Shown: one piece after another, positions 11,189 to 22,060 of the stretch
Layout: every line of letters starts with the position of its first letter
Position numbering within the stretch: position 1 is the stretch's first letter
NCBI RefSeq assembly: GCF_001411555.2
Contig: NC_049910.1
Location: forward strand, 30,165,150-30,229,149
Length of the DNA: 64,000 nucleotides
Origin: Juglans regia
Taxonomy: Eukaryota; Streptophyta; Magnoliopsida; Fagales; Juglandaceae
Reading direction: 5' to 3'
Notes under the pieces: generated by a model
The model's database searches: none
What the model was told of the DNA's origin: nothing
The model's input: only the letters and a program-made list of their open reading frames with translations
Program-made: the position numbers and the translations under genes

Positions 11189-11697
11189 TGATATCTACCC
11201 TTGACCTCTTCATCCAAGGCATCACCTATAGGTTTTCCATCTTGGATGTGTCGCAATGCCCATTTGTCTAAGGATGTGTATTCATCACCATCATTGACTT
11301 TCCTCCTGGTTGTCTGTTCTAGAAGGATAATCCTGAAATTGCAAACATTGATCTTCTCATTTATTGTGGTTGTCCGAGCATACTCTACATTTCATTTCAA
11401 CAACACAAAGCTAAGCCAAACTTCTTGTGATGGAAAAAGAGGAAAACATCATCAATAAAAGGAAACTTGAAAATTTATATAGCTACACACATGTAGCCAT
11501 GTAGCCAAAAGAGTCAGCCACTGCTAACATTGTAGCTAGTTCTCCCTCCTTGATCAACATCTTTGCTAGACCAAAATTAGCTATTCGTGTGTTGAATCGA
11601 GATCTAAAAGGATGTTGCTTGACTTCACATCTCGATGAACAATGGGTAGTGAGCAATCATGGTACATATAGGAGAGCCCTGGGCAGCTCCAACTTCA

Positions 11698-12397
11698 CAT
11701 CTCTTGAACAATGCTGAGCATCCTCTTTTGGCTTTGAATTCCATAGGGAGGAAAAAGCATCTCAGTTTCCTCATTCTTCTTTGCATTTTTTACTGGCTGG
11801 CTGCACTAGAGCAAAAGCTTCAGAACCTCTTTCTTGGATGGCATGGTAGATGGTAGTGTGCCAGTACAATAGATTCCAAGTCTGAAAACATGACAGATTT
11901 CATTCAAGTGACAGGGCTCCTTGACCTCCCCATCCAAGGCATCACCTATAAGTTTTCCATCTTGCATGTGTCGCAATGCCCATTCGGCTAGGGATGTGTG
12001 TTCATCACCATCATTGGCTTTCCTTTCAGTTGTAAGTTCCAGAAGGATAACCCCAAAGTTGTAAACATCTATCTTTATATTAATTATTGTCGTGCGAGCA
12101 TACTCTACATTTCATTTAAACAACACAAGCTAAGCCAAACTTCTGGTGATGGAAAAAGAGGAAACATCATCAATAAAATGAAACTTGGAAATTTATATTG
12201 TCACACACATGAAGCTATGTAGCGCCAGCCATGACTGACATTGTAGCTAGCTCTCCCTCCTTGATCAACATCCTTGCCAGACCGAAATTAGCTATTTGTG
12301 CATTGAAATTCAGATCTAAAAGGATGTTGCTTGACTTCACATCTTGATGAACAATGGGTAGTGATCTGTCATGGTGCATATAGGAGAGCCCTTGAAA
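11698..12397 (-). pseudogene. RLK 3'-end fragment F2
   Basis: A second RLK 3' end: 3' untranslated words (CTCTTGAACAATGCTGAGC), exon 2, the short intron, then the end of exon 1 down to the segment that in the main gene reads GLSYMHHD, where it is fused to a hAT fragment. The kinase HRD is HQD here ([11 protein letters not shown]) and the DFG Asp is Asn (12287-12289, NFG). The LTR insertion site is empty in this copy (GAAAAAGCATC near 11750), unlike F1 and F3. Confidence 0.8.
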
Positions 12398-13966
12398 ATT
12401 TATTGGTTCAACCACACATTGGGCGATGAGAGGGGTGAGGAATTTGTTGCACTTCTCAAGAGGGGTTTGAAATATTTGTATGAACAATATGTTACATTTG
12501 GTGGTGGGTGCATAACTGGGTCTAAGTCAACACCTCGTAGTGAAGGTAGTGCATCAATGGGGAGTAGTAATACATGTACAATTAATCCATTGGCCTTTTT
12601 GAAAAGCTTCCATAAAGAGCAGAAATGAGCATCCTCGATGGATTGTAAGTTGGAGATAGAACGGTATTTGTTGCAGGATGTTGAGGTTTGTACGGAGAGT
12701 TTTGACATTTTAATTTGGTGGAAGGTCAATTCCACCAAATATCCAGTTCTTGCTCTAATGGTGAAAGATATCATCGCCATTTAGGAGTTCTTTGGCTCCG
12801 TTTAGGAGTTCTTTGGCTCTTAGATGCTGGTTGAGTCCACTCCTATATGCTTGAGTCAGAATTATTCGGAGACCATTGATGATGCGTAGAGCTAAAAGTT
12901 AGACTCAGGTAATGTATTTAGAGATTTTTTTTAGTTGTTATATATGTTGATTTTGACATTTTGGGAATATGGCAAGCTTACTTTGTGAAGATGATTGAGG
13001 TTTGAGTTACTTACTTGGCAATAGCACTATGATTGAGGTTGTGATGTTCTTAACCTGTTGTTTTGTTATATATTGCTCATGTTAGATATGTTGTTGCTAG
13101 CTGTGTTGCACTATTATTATTGGCTTTAGACCAAAGGGCAAAAGGTCCCTAGGACACATGAGACCTCAAACGAGTTAGATAGGTTTAATTTTTTGAAAAA
13201 GAAATTTGCATGAAGGTTCCGGCCAACTAGTATACATCAGCTTATGATTTTCCTATATTGATATATTATGTAGGTCCAAAAATATTTTTCTAACTAAAAC
13301 CTTTTCATATTTTGTTTTTAGACACAACTTGGAAGTTGGAATGGCAGTTTGGGACTTGGAACATTTAAAGTATTTTGGTTCATTTGTTGCCTTGTTGGAC
13401 AATTATGTTTGTCGTTTGAAACATTTAATTCTGTTGGCACTTAGAGAATGTTGGGTTTCTTTTTTGTCAAAATTGGAACTTATAAAATGGCAGTTGTAGT
13501 CGTTGTAAGAAATATTATTATGATTGATGTGGATGAATGGTGTGGTCTTTTGAATGATTTTGGATGTGGTTGATAGATAATGGGTGCGGATGTTTATTGT
13601 AGTGATTAGTTGGATGTGGATGATGGAAAATGAGAGTGGATGTTTATTGGAGTTATTAGTCCTTTTAATTTTTTGAAGCATGTTAGTATGTTACTTGTTT
13701 TTATTTTTTTTATGTTTTTAGTAAAATTGAAGCAAAAGTGAATTATTTACTTTAGATTGTAATTTTTGAAAAACTTTAAATTTAAAAGCTCACACAAAAA
13801 ATTAATTTTCAAAAAATGTGCCAAATATGAAGTTGAAAACAACAAAAAAAATCCCAAAATCCGACTCCGCTCCGACAAGTCAGAGTCAGGTTCTGAGTGG
13901 AGGATGAACATCTCGGAGTCATAGATGGGCATATAGACTCCAATTTGGTCGTTGCTCAGCCCTAAA
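12398..13966 (+). mobile_element. hAT transposon 3' part with transposase dimerisation-domain remnant
   Basis: 12398-12900 translates on the plus strand to a broken C-terminal hAT transposase: [12 protein letters not shown], an ERYLLQDVEV segment, then SFDILIWWKVNSTKYPVLA, the conserved start of the hAT dimerisation domain. Stops interrupt it. 12900-13966 is the AT-rich 3' non-coding part, with GACTCCG-type sub-terminal words near 13860-13920. It ends at GCCCTA (13966), reading TAGGGC from the other side, a hAT-type terminus. The 5' part of the element is missing. Its copy is at 54613-56097. Confidence 0.8.
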
Positions 13967-14050
13967 CCATAGAGGATCTAGTCTTTTATTTCTCTTGAAC
14001 AATGCTCAACATCCTCATTTGGCTTTGAATTCGTTAGGAAGGGAAAACAT
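13967..14050 (-). other. 3' untranslated region of the main RLK gene
   Basis: Contains the words CATAGAGGATCTAGTC, TCTCTTGAACAATGCT and GGCTTTGAATTC, shared with F1, F2 and F3. The hAT element ends directly beside it. Confidence 0.6.
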
Positions 14051-17000
14051 CTAAGTTGTTGCATTCTGCTCTCCATTTCTGAGTGGTTGGTTGCATTGGA
14101 GCAAAACCTTGAGCACCTTTTTCATGGATGGTATGGTAGAAGGCTGTGTGCCAGTACAATAGAGTCCAAGTTTGAAAACATGATACATTTCATTCAAGTG
14201 ACAAGGTTCGTTGACCTCCTCATCCAAGGCATCAACTAGTGGTTTTCCATCTTGAATGTGTCGCAATGCCCATTTGGCTAGGGATGTATGTTCATCACCA
14301 TCATTGGCTTTCCTTCCGGTTGTTAGTTCTAGAAGGATAACCCCAAAGCTGTAAACATCAATCTTCTCATTAATTCTTGTTGTGCGAGCATACTCTGCAT
14401 TTCAATTCAACAACACAAACTAAGCCAAACTTTTGGTGATGAAAAAAGAGGAAAACATAATCAATACAAGGAAACTTGGAAATCTATATTGTCACACACC
14501 TGGAGCTATGTAGCCAAAAGAGCCAACCATGGCTGACATTGTAGCCGGTTCTCCCTCCTTGACCAACATCTTTGCTAGACCAAAATAAGCTATTTGTGCG
14601 TTGAAATTGAGATCTAAAAGGATGTTGCTTGACTTTACATCTCGATGAACAATGGGTAGTGAGCAGTCATGGTGCATATAGGAGAGCCCCTGGGCAACTC
14701 CAACTGCAACCTCTTAGGCCAATCCAAGACAACATGATTGGCTGAATTTGAAAAAGTTGTTGCTCTACTTTTCCTATGCAGCCAGCGATCCAGGCTACAA
14801 TTATTCAGATACCTGTAGACAAGAAGTTTTGAATTATCATTGGAGATACAGCAGAGCAACTTCACAATGTTGGCATGTCGAATTGAACTAAGTATTTTGA
14901 CTTCTGCTAAAAATTCTTTTTCAAGCCTTTCTTCTAGCTTTCTGTTATCCCAAATCTTCTTCACAGCAACAATATCACCTGAATGATGAACAACAACACG
15001 ATATACTTGACCTGATCCACCAGAACCAATCAGGTTATTTTGTGTCAATCCTGAAAAAATGTCTGATTCTGTGAAATTCAACTTCTGGAATGAGATGAGC
15101 TTCCATGTCAAATGCAATCCATGCTTTCTTTTTTTGTAATTTATGACAACAAAGAATGAAATAATTAAACCTAGAAGAAGTGCTACCACCAAACCTATGA
15201 TCCAAGCAATTAATTGGTAAGAACATTTGCTCGACTTTTGGCAGTGCGAGCTACAGTTCTTGAGGTTAAGAGATCGTCTATTAGCACAAAGACTAGGATT
15301 GTTCAAGAAGCTGTAGGCATATGCATCATTCTCGAATTCACTTGGGATGCTTCCAGTCAGATGATTTGAAGACAAATTGAGTGAAGTGAGCTTAAGGAGG
15401 CCAAGTTTTGATGGAATTAGGCCAGACAATTGGTTTTCTGACAAGTCCAATTCATTAAGGCCTGGTACGGATCCAAGTTCCTCTGGAATTTGTCCAGAGA
15501 TTGTATTTCGGTTGAGCCTTAGAGTATTCAGCGATTTCCATGAATTAATATCTGATGGAAGGGAGCCTGAAGAATTGTCAAGCAAAAGAATTGTCAAACG
15601 AGAAAGATCTCGAGGAATCGTGCCGTTGAAGTGGTTATTACTAGCCATGAGAACCGGCAAATTTCTCAAGTAAGACACTCCTTGTGGAATTTTACCTGAA
15701 AACCTGTTGTTATTCAACTCCAATCGGTAAAGATTCCATGCTAATCTCTCTGGAAGCTCTCCTGTAAAAGAATTATCACTTAGTATCAACATTTTCAGAT
15801 TCGATGACGTCCAAAGACCACTGGGAATATTCCCAGAAAACCCATTTTTGTATATCTGAACAGATTCCAAATTGCTGCAATTTCCAAGTGACTTGGGCAA
15901 CTCTCCAACGAGCTGGTTTTCAAAAGCTACCACTTCCACCAAGTTCCCATTGTCACACAAGTGTTCTGGCAACTGGCCTGTAAGCCTGTTGGTTGAAACC
16001 CAAAGCCTTTCCAACATAGAATACCTCCCTAGTTCTGGAGGCAAACTCCCTAAAAAATTGTTGTTAAATAACTTTAGATCTATTAGCCTCGGAAGACGAC
16101 CAATGCTATCTGGGATTTTTCCAGATAGTTGATTGAAAAACAAAGCCAGACCCGTCAAATTTCTAAGCTTTCCAAAATCATCGGGAATTGTCCCTACCAA
16201 ATTATTTTCCGAGAGATCAATCACAGTGAGGTTCAAAGCCTCGACCACCCGAGGAATCTCTCCGGACAACTTGTTTTTTTGAAGGTAAACAATCTTTAGA
16301 TTCTTTGGCATAAACAAACTATCCGGGATCTTCCCAGAAAACCCATTTTTGTGTATCTTGACTAATTCCAAACTGCTACAATTTCCAAGCGACTTTTGCA
16401 ATTCTCCAACTAGCTGGTTTTCAAAAGCTACCACTTCCATCAAGTTCCCATTGTCACACAAGTGATCTGGCAACTGGCCTGTAAGCCTGTTGGTTGAAAC
16501 CCAAAGCCTTTCCAACATAGAATACCTCCCTAGTTCTGGAGGCAAACTCCCTAAAAAATTGTTGTAAAATATCTCGAGATCTATCAGCCTCGGAAGACGA
16601 CCAATGCTATCTGGGATTTTTCCAGATAGTTGATTGAAAAACAAAGCCAGACCCGTCAAATTTCTGAGCTTTCCAAAATCATCAGGAATTGTTCCTGTCA
16701 AATTATTTTCTGAGAGATCGATGACATCAAGGTTCAAAGCCTTGACCACCTGAGGAATCTCTTCGGACAATTTGTTTTTGTAAAGATAAACAATCCTTAG
16801 ATTCTTTGGCTTAAACAAATTGTCCGGGATCTTACCAGTCAAGATATTTTCTGACAAATCCAAATGCTCCAGAGCTGCCATTTCTCCGATCGTGATTGGG
16901 ATTTCCCCAATCAAATTTGTCCCGGCCATCCATAAAAACTTCAGCTTCGTCATCTTTCCGAACTCTGCAGGCAATGTTGACACTATCTTAGAATTATAGG

Positions 17001-17604
17001 CCAATCCTAGTTCCTCGAGATTGGACAGGTTTCCAATTTCTGGTGGAAAGGGACCGGTAAACGGACATTGGACAAGCATGAGTTTCCTCAATTCTGTCAA
17101 CCACCCGATAGATGCTGAGATTTTATTGTCAAAGTTGTTGCCTTCGAGGCTGAGTTCTCGAAGCCGTGACATGCGGTGAATGTCATCGGGGATTGCCCCA
17201 TAAAAGTAGTTCTGTGAGAGGTCAAGAATTTCCAATTTGGAGCAGTTGACGTAGAGAGCTCTCGGGAACTCCGTTGAGTGGAAACTATTGTTATAAACAT
17301 CAAATGTTGTGAGGTTCTTGAGGTTGCAAATGAAGGGTGAGACTGTTCCATTGATGTTATAATCTCGAAAGGATAATCCGATGATAGAGCCATCGGAGCA
17401 AGTGATCTCAGGCCAGGAACAATGGGAGGAGGAGTTCGTTGGAAGCCAATGTCTGAGAGATTCTGGGTTTGCCCAGAGTTTTTTCAGGTTTAGTAGGATT
17501 CCTTGATCTTGAGCACTGAGCTGGGAGTTTGCATGGGCGAGATAGTGGAAAAAGGTACTGATGTAGAAAGAGAAATGGATAAATATTAGAATTGTTTTCT
17601 TCAT
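14051..17604 (-). pseudogene. HSL3-like LRR receptor kinase (subfamily XI), frameshifted, DFG Asp replaced
   Basis: An LRR receptor-like kinase of the HAESA-like group, closest in memory to HSL3. Exon 1 is 14500-17604, the intron 14395-14499 (GT...TGCAG), exon 2 14051-14394. Starting at ATG 17604: signal peptide (1-26), LRR N-terminal cap with HCSWPEITC, about 25 LRRs, transmembrane helix near residues 797-820, then a kinase with Gly loop GSGGSGQVY (about 860) and VAVKK lysine (about 876). Near 14710 the frame shifts after LDWPKRLQ. The following frame gives VHRDVKSSN, but Tyr (14585-14587) replaces the DFG Asp. Exon 2 supplies VYSFGVILLELTTGRKAN and ends TAG. With the frameshift the product would be a receptor truncated in mid-kinase. 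LRRs carry a 167-residue internal duplication. A TATA-like CTATTTATTA lies near 17662-17671, minus strand. Confidence 0.88.
15828..16829 (-). repeat. 501-bp in-frame tandem duplication within the LRR domain
   Basis: About 15828-16328 and 16329-16829 are near-identical at a constant offset of 501 bases (167 codons, about seven LRRs). Shared runs include GTIPDDFGKLRNLTGLALFF and RYSMLERLWVSTNRLTGQLP. Because 501 is a multiple of 3 the frame is kept. The copies differ at scattered residues, so this is a real duplication rather than an assembly stutter. Confidence 0.95.
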
Positions 17605-18335
17605 TACATGAGGTTGAGTTCCTTTGCTTTTGGCTCTAGTCTGAACTCTGATCTCAACAAAGACCTAATAAATAGATGAAAATTTGAAAAAGATAAGAAA
17701 AATCACACCCGATGGTAACATCTTGTTTATTTTCAAACTTCAAATCAAGGAAGATTCAAAGATTGTAACATCTGCTAATTTTCCACGGAAAGGGAATTCG
17801 TTGACCAATAATTGCAAGTTTACTCGAACATCGTTGCTGAGATGATACGGTTATGTGGGCTTGGAACTTTCCATCCCTATTAAGTATATAAGAACCAAAA
17901 CAGGGGATTCTTAAAGACAACAATCGTTCTTAAAACAAGATTAGTAGATTTACTCATATGTTTAGAACCAAGAGGATAGTTTCCTAAGAACATTCCATCT
18001 CCTTCTGTTTTTTATTTTCTCGTCATTATTGACTTTGCAACCCATAAGAGAGTGTTTAACATGATTGATACATGCTTCAAATTCTTGTTTTCATAAAAAA
18101 AAACAAAAAACAAAAACTCGATTTTGTAGTATATTTCTTCCTCTAGTCACTTGAAAGAACAAGATTAGCCCTTAATGATTTTTAAATATAGCAGCCAAAT
18201 CTTATTTAGCATGAATTATGTTTACATGTCAAATGGAGCAGTTAAAAAAAGAAAAATGATTAGTAAATTCTGTACAAATCCTTCAAAAAAGAATATTTTT
18301 TATAGGACTTTATATTTATTATTTTTTGAGAAATG
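17605..18335 (-). promoter_or_regulatory. RLK upstream region (copied at 21.7-22.1 and 28.1 kb)
   Basis: The upstream DNA of the RLK, with a candidate TATA at 17662-17671 about 60 bases from the ATG and another TATATAC-type word at 17885-17892 (both minus strand). About 17725-18215 recurs in part at 21685-22060 and 28080-28180, so promoters were copied along with this gene family. No other gene is seen. Confidence 0.5.
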
Positions 18336-18487
18336 GTAGTAACAGTCGTGAGTGTGCATGTGCTGTGTGAAAAAAGTGAATACAAGACACACATAAAAAA
18401 ACTTAAATTTTAAATAGTAGACCTCAATTTTTTTTAAAGTGACTGTACGGAACTTGCAAACTTCACGATTGTATGTAGCATTACTCT
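18336..18487. mobile_element. MITE, about 150 bp
   Basis: The left end AATGGTAGTAACAGTCGTGAG and the inverted right end (other strand AATGCTACATACAATCGTGAAG) form imperfect terminal inverted repeats. Non-coding and AT-rich inside. Superfamily not determined. Confidence 0.6.
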
Positions 18488-18805
18488 TATTTTTTTATAT
18501 AATGAATATTTTGATAGACTTTTTTTAAACTTTATAGCTATTAAATTCAAACAAAAGCGTTACCTTGAGAATTTTGCGGTGGCAGCTGGGGGCTGAAGCT
18601 CTGGTTTTAGCGGGGTCGATTGGCATGAGTTGACTCAGATGGCACCGTTGGTTGATTACTTGAATGAGCCATTGGAGAGAGGGTGAGAGAGAAAAAGAGC
18701 TTTAAAATTAGGTGAGAAAAAAAATGAGAGAGAGAGTGGTTGAGTTTTTAGTAGGTGTCTTGGCATGGGAGAAAGATTTATAGAAAAATAGGAGGAAGCG
18801 GGACT

Positions 18806-19008
18806 TATTCGTTTGTTTTCAGAAAATATTTCATCTCATATTATCTTATCTAATCATTATAATTTTTTCAACTTTTAGTATAAAATAAAATAAACAATTC
18901 AACTTTTTTAAATCCTAAAATAAAATTAATATTAAAAAATATATTCTAATAATACTTTATTTAACAATTTAACTTTAATCTCATCTAATCTTTAAAAACA
19001 AACGAGCC
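18806..19008. mobile_element. MITE family M1, copy A
   Basis: Ends TCGTTTGTTTTCAG and AAAACAAACGAGCCC form terminal inverted repeats. The inside has the ATCTCATC and TAAAATAAAATAAACAATTCAA words shared with 23688-23894. Confidence 0.7.
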
Positions 19009-19200
19009 CAAATTTTTAACATTTTTGTTTATTTTCTCTCAATGTAGGTGAAGTCTTTGTTGGAATTTAATAGCTTTAAAATAAGGAAAAAAAATCAGGT
19101 TATGGATTAATTGGATTAATAACAAGATTCGATATCAGATTCGGGTGAGTAACGGTCCAAATTTTTGGGTTTCAGATGAAAAAAGATCCGGTTTGAATGC

Positions 19201-19401
19201 TTAGGGTAGGTTTGGAGGGTGAGATGAGATTTTTGTGTTTTGTTTTAGTGTTTAAAATATTATGTTTGAGTATTATTATTGTATTGAGATTTGAAAAAAT
19301 TAAATTGTTTATTATATTTTGTATGAGGATTTGAAAAATGTGTAATGATGAGATGAGATGAGAATTTTATGTCTCATCCCACCCCTCAAACCTGTCCTTA
19401 A
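19201..19401. mobile_element. MITE family M1, copy C (inverted) with TTA target duplication
   Basis: Bounded by TTA on both sides, with ends GGGTAGGTTTGG and CAAACCTGTCC. Inside: GAGATGAGAT, GAATTTG-type and ATTGTTTATTATATTTTGT words, the reverse orientation of copies A and B. A TTA target duplication suits the PIF/Harbinger type. Confidence 0.65.
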
Positions 19402-20660
19402 ACTCGAGAAAGATGAGAAAAAAGCACAATAAATTGTGGGAGGTTCAAAGGTCAATGGTTAAGTTTAGGAGTTGAGAAGAAAATTAAAAATTAAATAAAA
19501 TATTATTTTTAATATTATTATTATTTTAAAATTTTAAAAAATTGAATTGTTTATTATATTTTATGTGAGAATTTCTAAAAATTATATTGATTTTTGAGAT
19601 CTAGATAGATTGAGAGTACCTTAAAAGTGTTGAAAATATTTGTGAATAGAAATGAAAAACTAATAATAAAATATTAAATAATAATAAAATAGATGGAAAA
19701 TAATAATAAAATAATAATGAAAGTGTTTGAAAATAGTTGATGTACTATTGAGCCAATGTGAACAAGGGAAGAAAGAGGAAGAAGAAGAAGTACCCCGACC
19801 CCACTGATGGAAATCTCGTAGTTTTGGTTGTATCCGCACATTCCTGGATCAGTGGACCCAACACCATTTCATTGGATAGCCTCATCATTTTTTCCATTAA
19901 AGCATTCATACTCAGATCAGATCTGATTTATTTTTACAACCCATCGTCTACGAAAAGAAACCAGCTAGTCAAGGATGCTATCATGCACGGACCACGACCC
20001 TCGTGAAATGGGTTGGAATTAGAAAAATCAAGATATGATTATTCCATTACGGGTAATTCTATGCATCAGCCTACACACTTCACGTATCATGCATTCAATT
20101 TTTTTTTTTTTTTAAATTTAATACACTAAATGTGTTGAGTGTGTGATGAATAATAGACTGATATAAATATTTTTCCATTACATAAAAGATAAAAATACAA
20201 TGATGTATTTGCCTCTTTCTTGATGCTATCATGGCATTTTGAAAATATGACGTTTGTCACCGGCAATAGCCCATGAGTTAAGACCCACATACAAAAAGGC
20301 TTTTTCAAATTTTTATATTTTTAAAAATATAATTCGAAATCAAATTAAATATCTTTAAATCTGAAAAATATGTCATTTAAATATTTTATTTAATTATTAT
20401 CTAATTATTATCTATACATAAAATCAACACAAATTATTATTACAAAATATATATTTAAATAAATTTTCAATTTTATTTTTTATTTTCATAAACTTTAATA
20501 TAGAATCGATTTAAAAGAACAATTATTCTATTTTTTCCTCTCATTTTACAAAACTTATTAAATGTTACATCTAAAAACTTTCTCAAATGTTCTCTATTTT
20601 TTTTTTATTATCAAAATGAAGCAAACCAAACGTGTCCAAACCCCTTCCAAACCAATGAGG
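19402..20660. other. AT-rich intergenic DNA with a MITE remnant and a duplicated tract
   Basis: 19480-19615 holds the inner part of another M1 MITE (AATTGAATTGTTTATTATATTTT). About 19985-20650 (GAAATGGGTTGGAATTAGA, TGTATTTGCCTCTTTC, CAAACCAATGAGGAAAATG) recurs at 29160-29700 and partly at 23380-23520, again an old duplication of RLK-upstream DNA. No gene seen. Confidence 0.6.
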
Positions 20661-21684
20661 AAAATGTCATATTATGTATGAAAAATTCTAGGAGGAGCAT
20701 ACTAATGCTTGATGATCTACAAGAGTATTTAACCAACTAATTTAGGCCAACCCTGCGGGGGACATCGGTAGCCAAATCGAGCCGGGAATGGTAGCTGCTG
20801 CCGCCAACCACCAAAAGCAATCTCAATTTTATTTTTTATTTTTAAAAAAGTTTTTAAAAATTGAAAAACTAGTTTTTTATTATATAAATATAATTATTTT
20901 TTTAACCAGGCTAATGGAATAGCCGGCCCTAAATCACACAAGCATCTAGATCAATATTTTTTGGATCCATTTTTTTCATACTTTCAAGAAGATCCAAGAA
21001 TTTTATATGGGATTAGAAGAAGATTTTCATATTTTTAAAAGATTTTAAGAAGTTTTTAAATCTTTTAGGATCAATATTATTTTTTATCAAATTTTATTTG
21101 AATTTAAATAATAATGATTGTGTTTTTTTTTTTTTGGGAGGTTAGCACAAGTATTATTAGATTATGCATTTACATATGTGTATAAGAAAAAATTTATTCA
21201 TCATTCACACACACACTACACATCATATTTTTTTTTATTTTTTAATTTTACTAAATGTGTAATATATGGATGATGAGTAGAATAATTTAATAAGTTTAAG
21301 ACGAATAAAAAAATTAAGAAAAAAAAATATGGTGTGTGGTGTGTTGTGATGATGAGTAACAAAGCTATTTACAAATTTGAAGATACACTGTTCACTCTCC
21401 AAATTTTATTTTAATACATTTTTCTCTCTCCACCCAATCTTTCTCTCTCGACACCAATAGAAACAAACCATCTCTTGAAACATTTCCTTCTCCTCGCTGT
21501 CTCTCTACACCAACAGAAAGAAATCTGAAAAAAAAAATTAGGAAAAAAAAAATTATAATAAAATAATAGTATTTTATTATTATTTAGCTCAAATATGCAT
21601 AATTCAATAATATCTAAAAAGTGTGATTTTACATTTACATATAAAAAACACCAATGCTAGTGCTCGCCATGTCCACCTGTGGTG
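20661..21684. other. AT-rich intergenic DNA
   Basis: Nothing coding is seen. It includes the inverted-repeat element at 21198-21357 and long poly-A/T stretches. Confidence 0.6.
21198..21357. mobile_element. Small MITE or foldback element
   Basis: The left arm CATCATTCACACACACAC (from 21200) pairs with the right arm ending GTTGTGATGATGAGT (to 21357). Imperfect arms of about 35-40 bp flank an AT-rich loop. Confidence 0.55.
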
Positions 21685-22060
21685 GAACGTCAAACTTCAA
21701 ACCAAGGAAAATTAAAAGAACCTCACATCTGCAAATTTTCCAAGGAAGGGAATTCGTTGATCAATAATTGTTAAGTCTAGTCCAGCGTCTTTGCTGATGA
21801 GATGATATGTTCAGTGGGGCTGGAATTTTCCATCCATGCCAAGATTAGTAGATTCAATCATATTCATATGTTTAGTTTCCTACGATGGAACTATCTATCT
21901 CCCTCTGTCTTGTGTCGTTATTGACCTTGCAAACCATAAGGGAGTGTTTGAAAGTTTTGATTTTTAAATTTAGTAACCAAATCTTTGTTCAGCATGAATT
22001 TGTGTTGACATTTCAAATGGAGCAGCTCAAGATAAATAATAAAATAAATAATAAAAAATG
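21685..22060 (-). pseudogene. Orphan copy of the RLK upstream region
   Basis: Aligns with about 17725-18240: GGAATTCGTTGATCAATAATT, GATGAGATGATATG, GGAATTTTCCATCCATGCCAAG, GTTATTGACCTTGCAAACCATAAG. There is no RLK coding sequence beside it. It is the promoter side of a lost RLK copy. Confidence 0.65.

Larger units (their letters stand above)
9536..11697 (-). pseudogene. RLK 3'-end fragment F1, split by an LTR
   Basis: 9536-9641 is the RLK 3' untranslated region (same words as 13967-14050). After the LTR insertion the gene resumes at about 11189 with the middle of exon 2, the intron, and part of exon 1, including the HRD region (VHRDVKSSN) and an activation segment with Asn (11576-11578) where DFG has Asp. 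It ends abruptly at about 11697, where fragment F2 begins. The last about 60 codons of exon 2 are deleted together with the end of the LTR. A deleted base near the SNILLDL segment breaks the frame. Confidence 0.8.

Noticed and set aside
15377..16132. Plus-strand ORFs across the RLK
   Set aside because: Shadows of the LRR coding strand.
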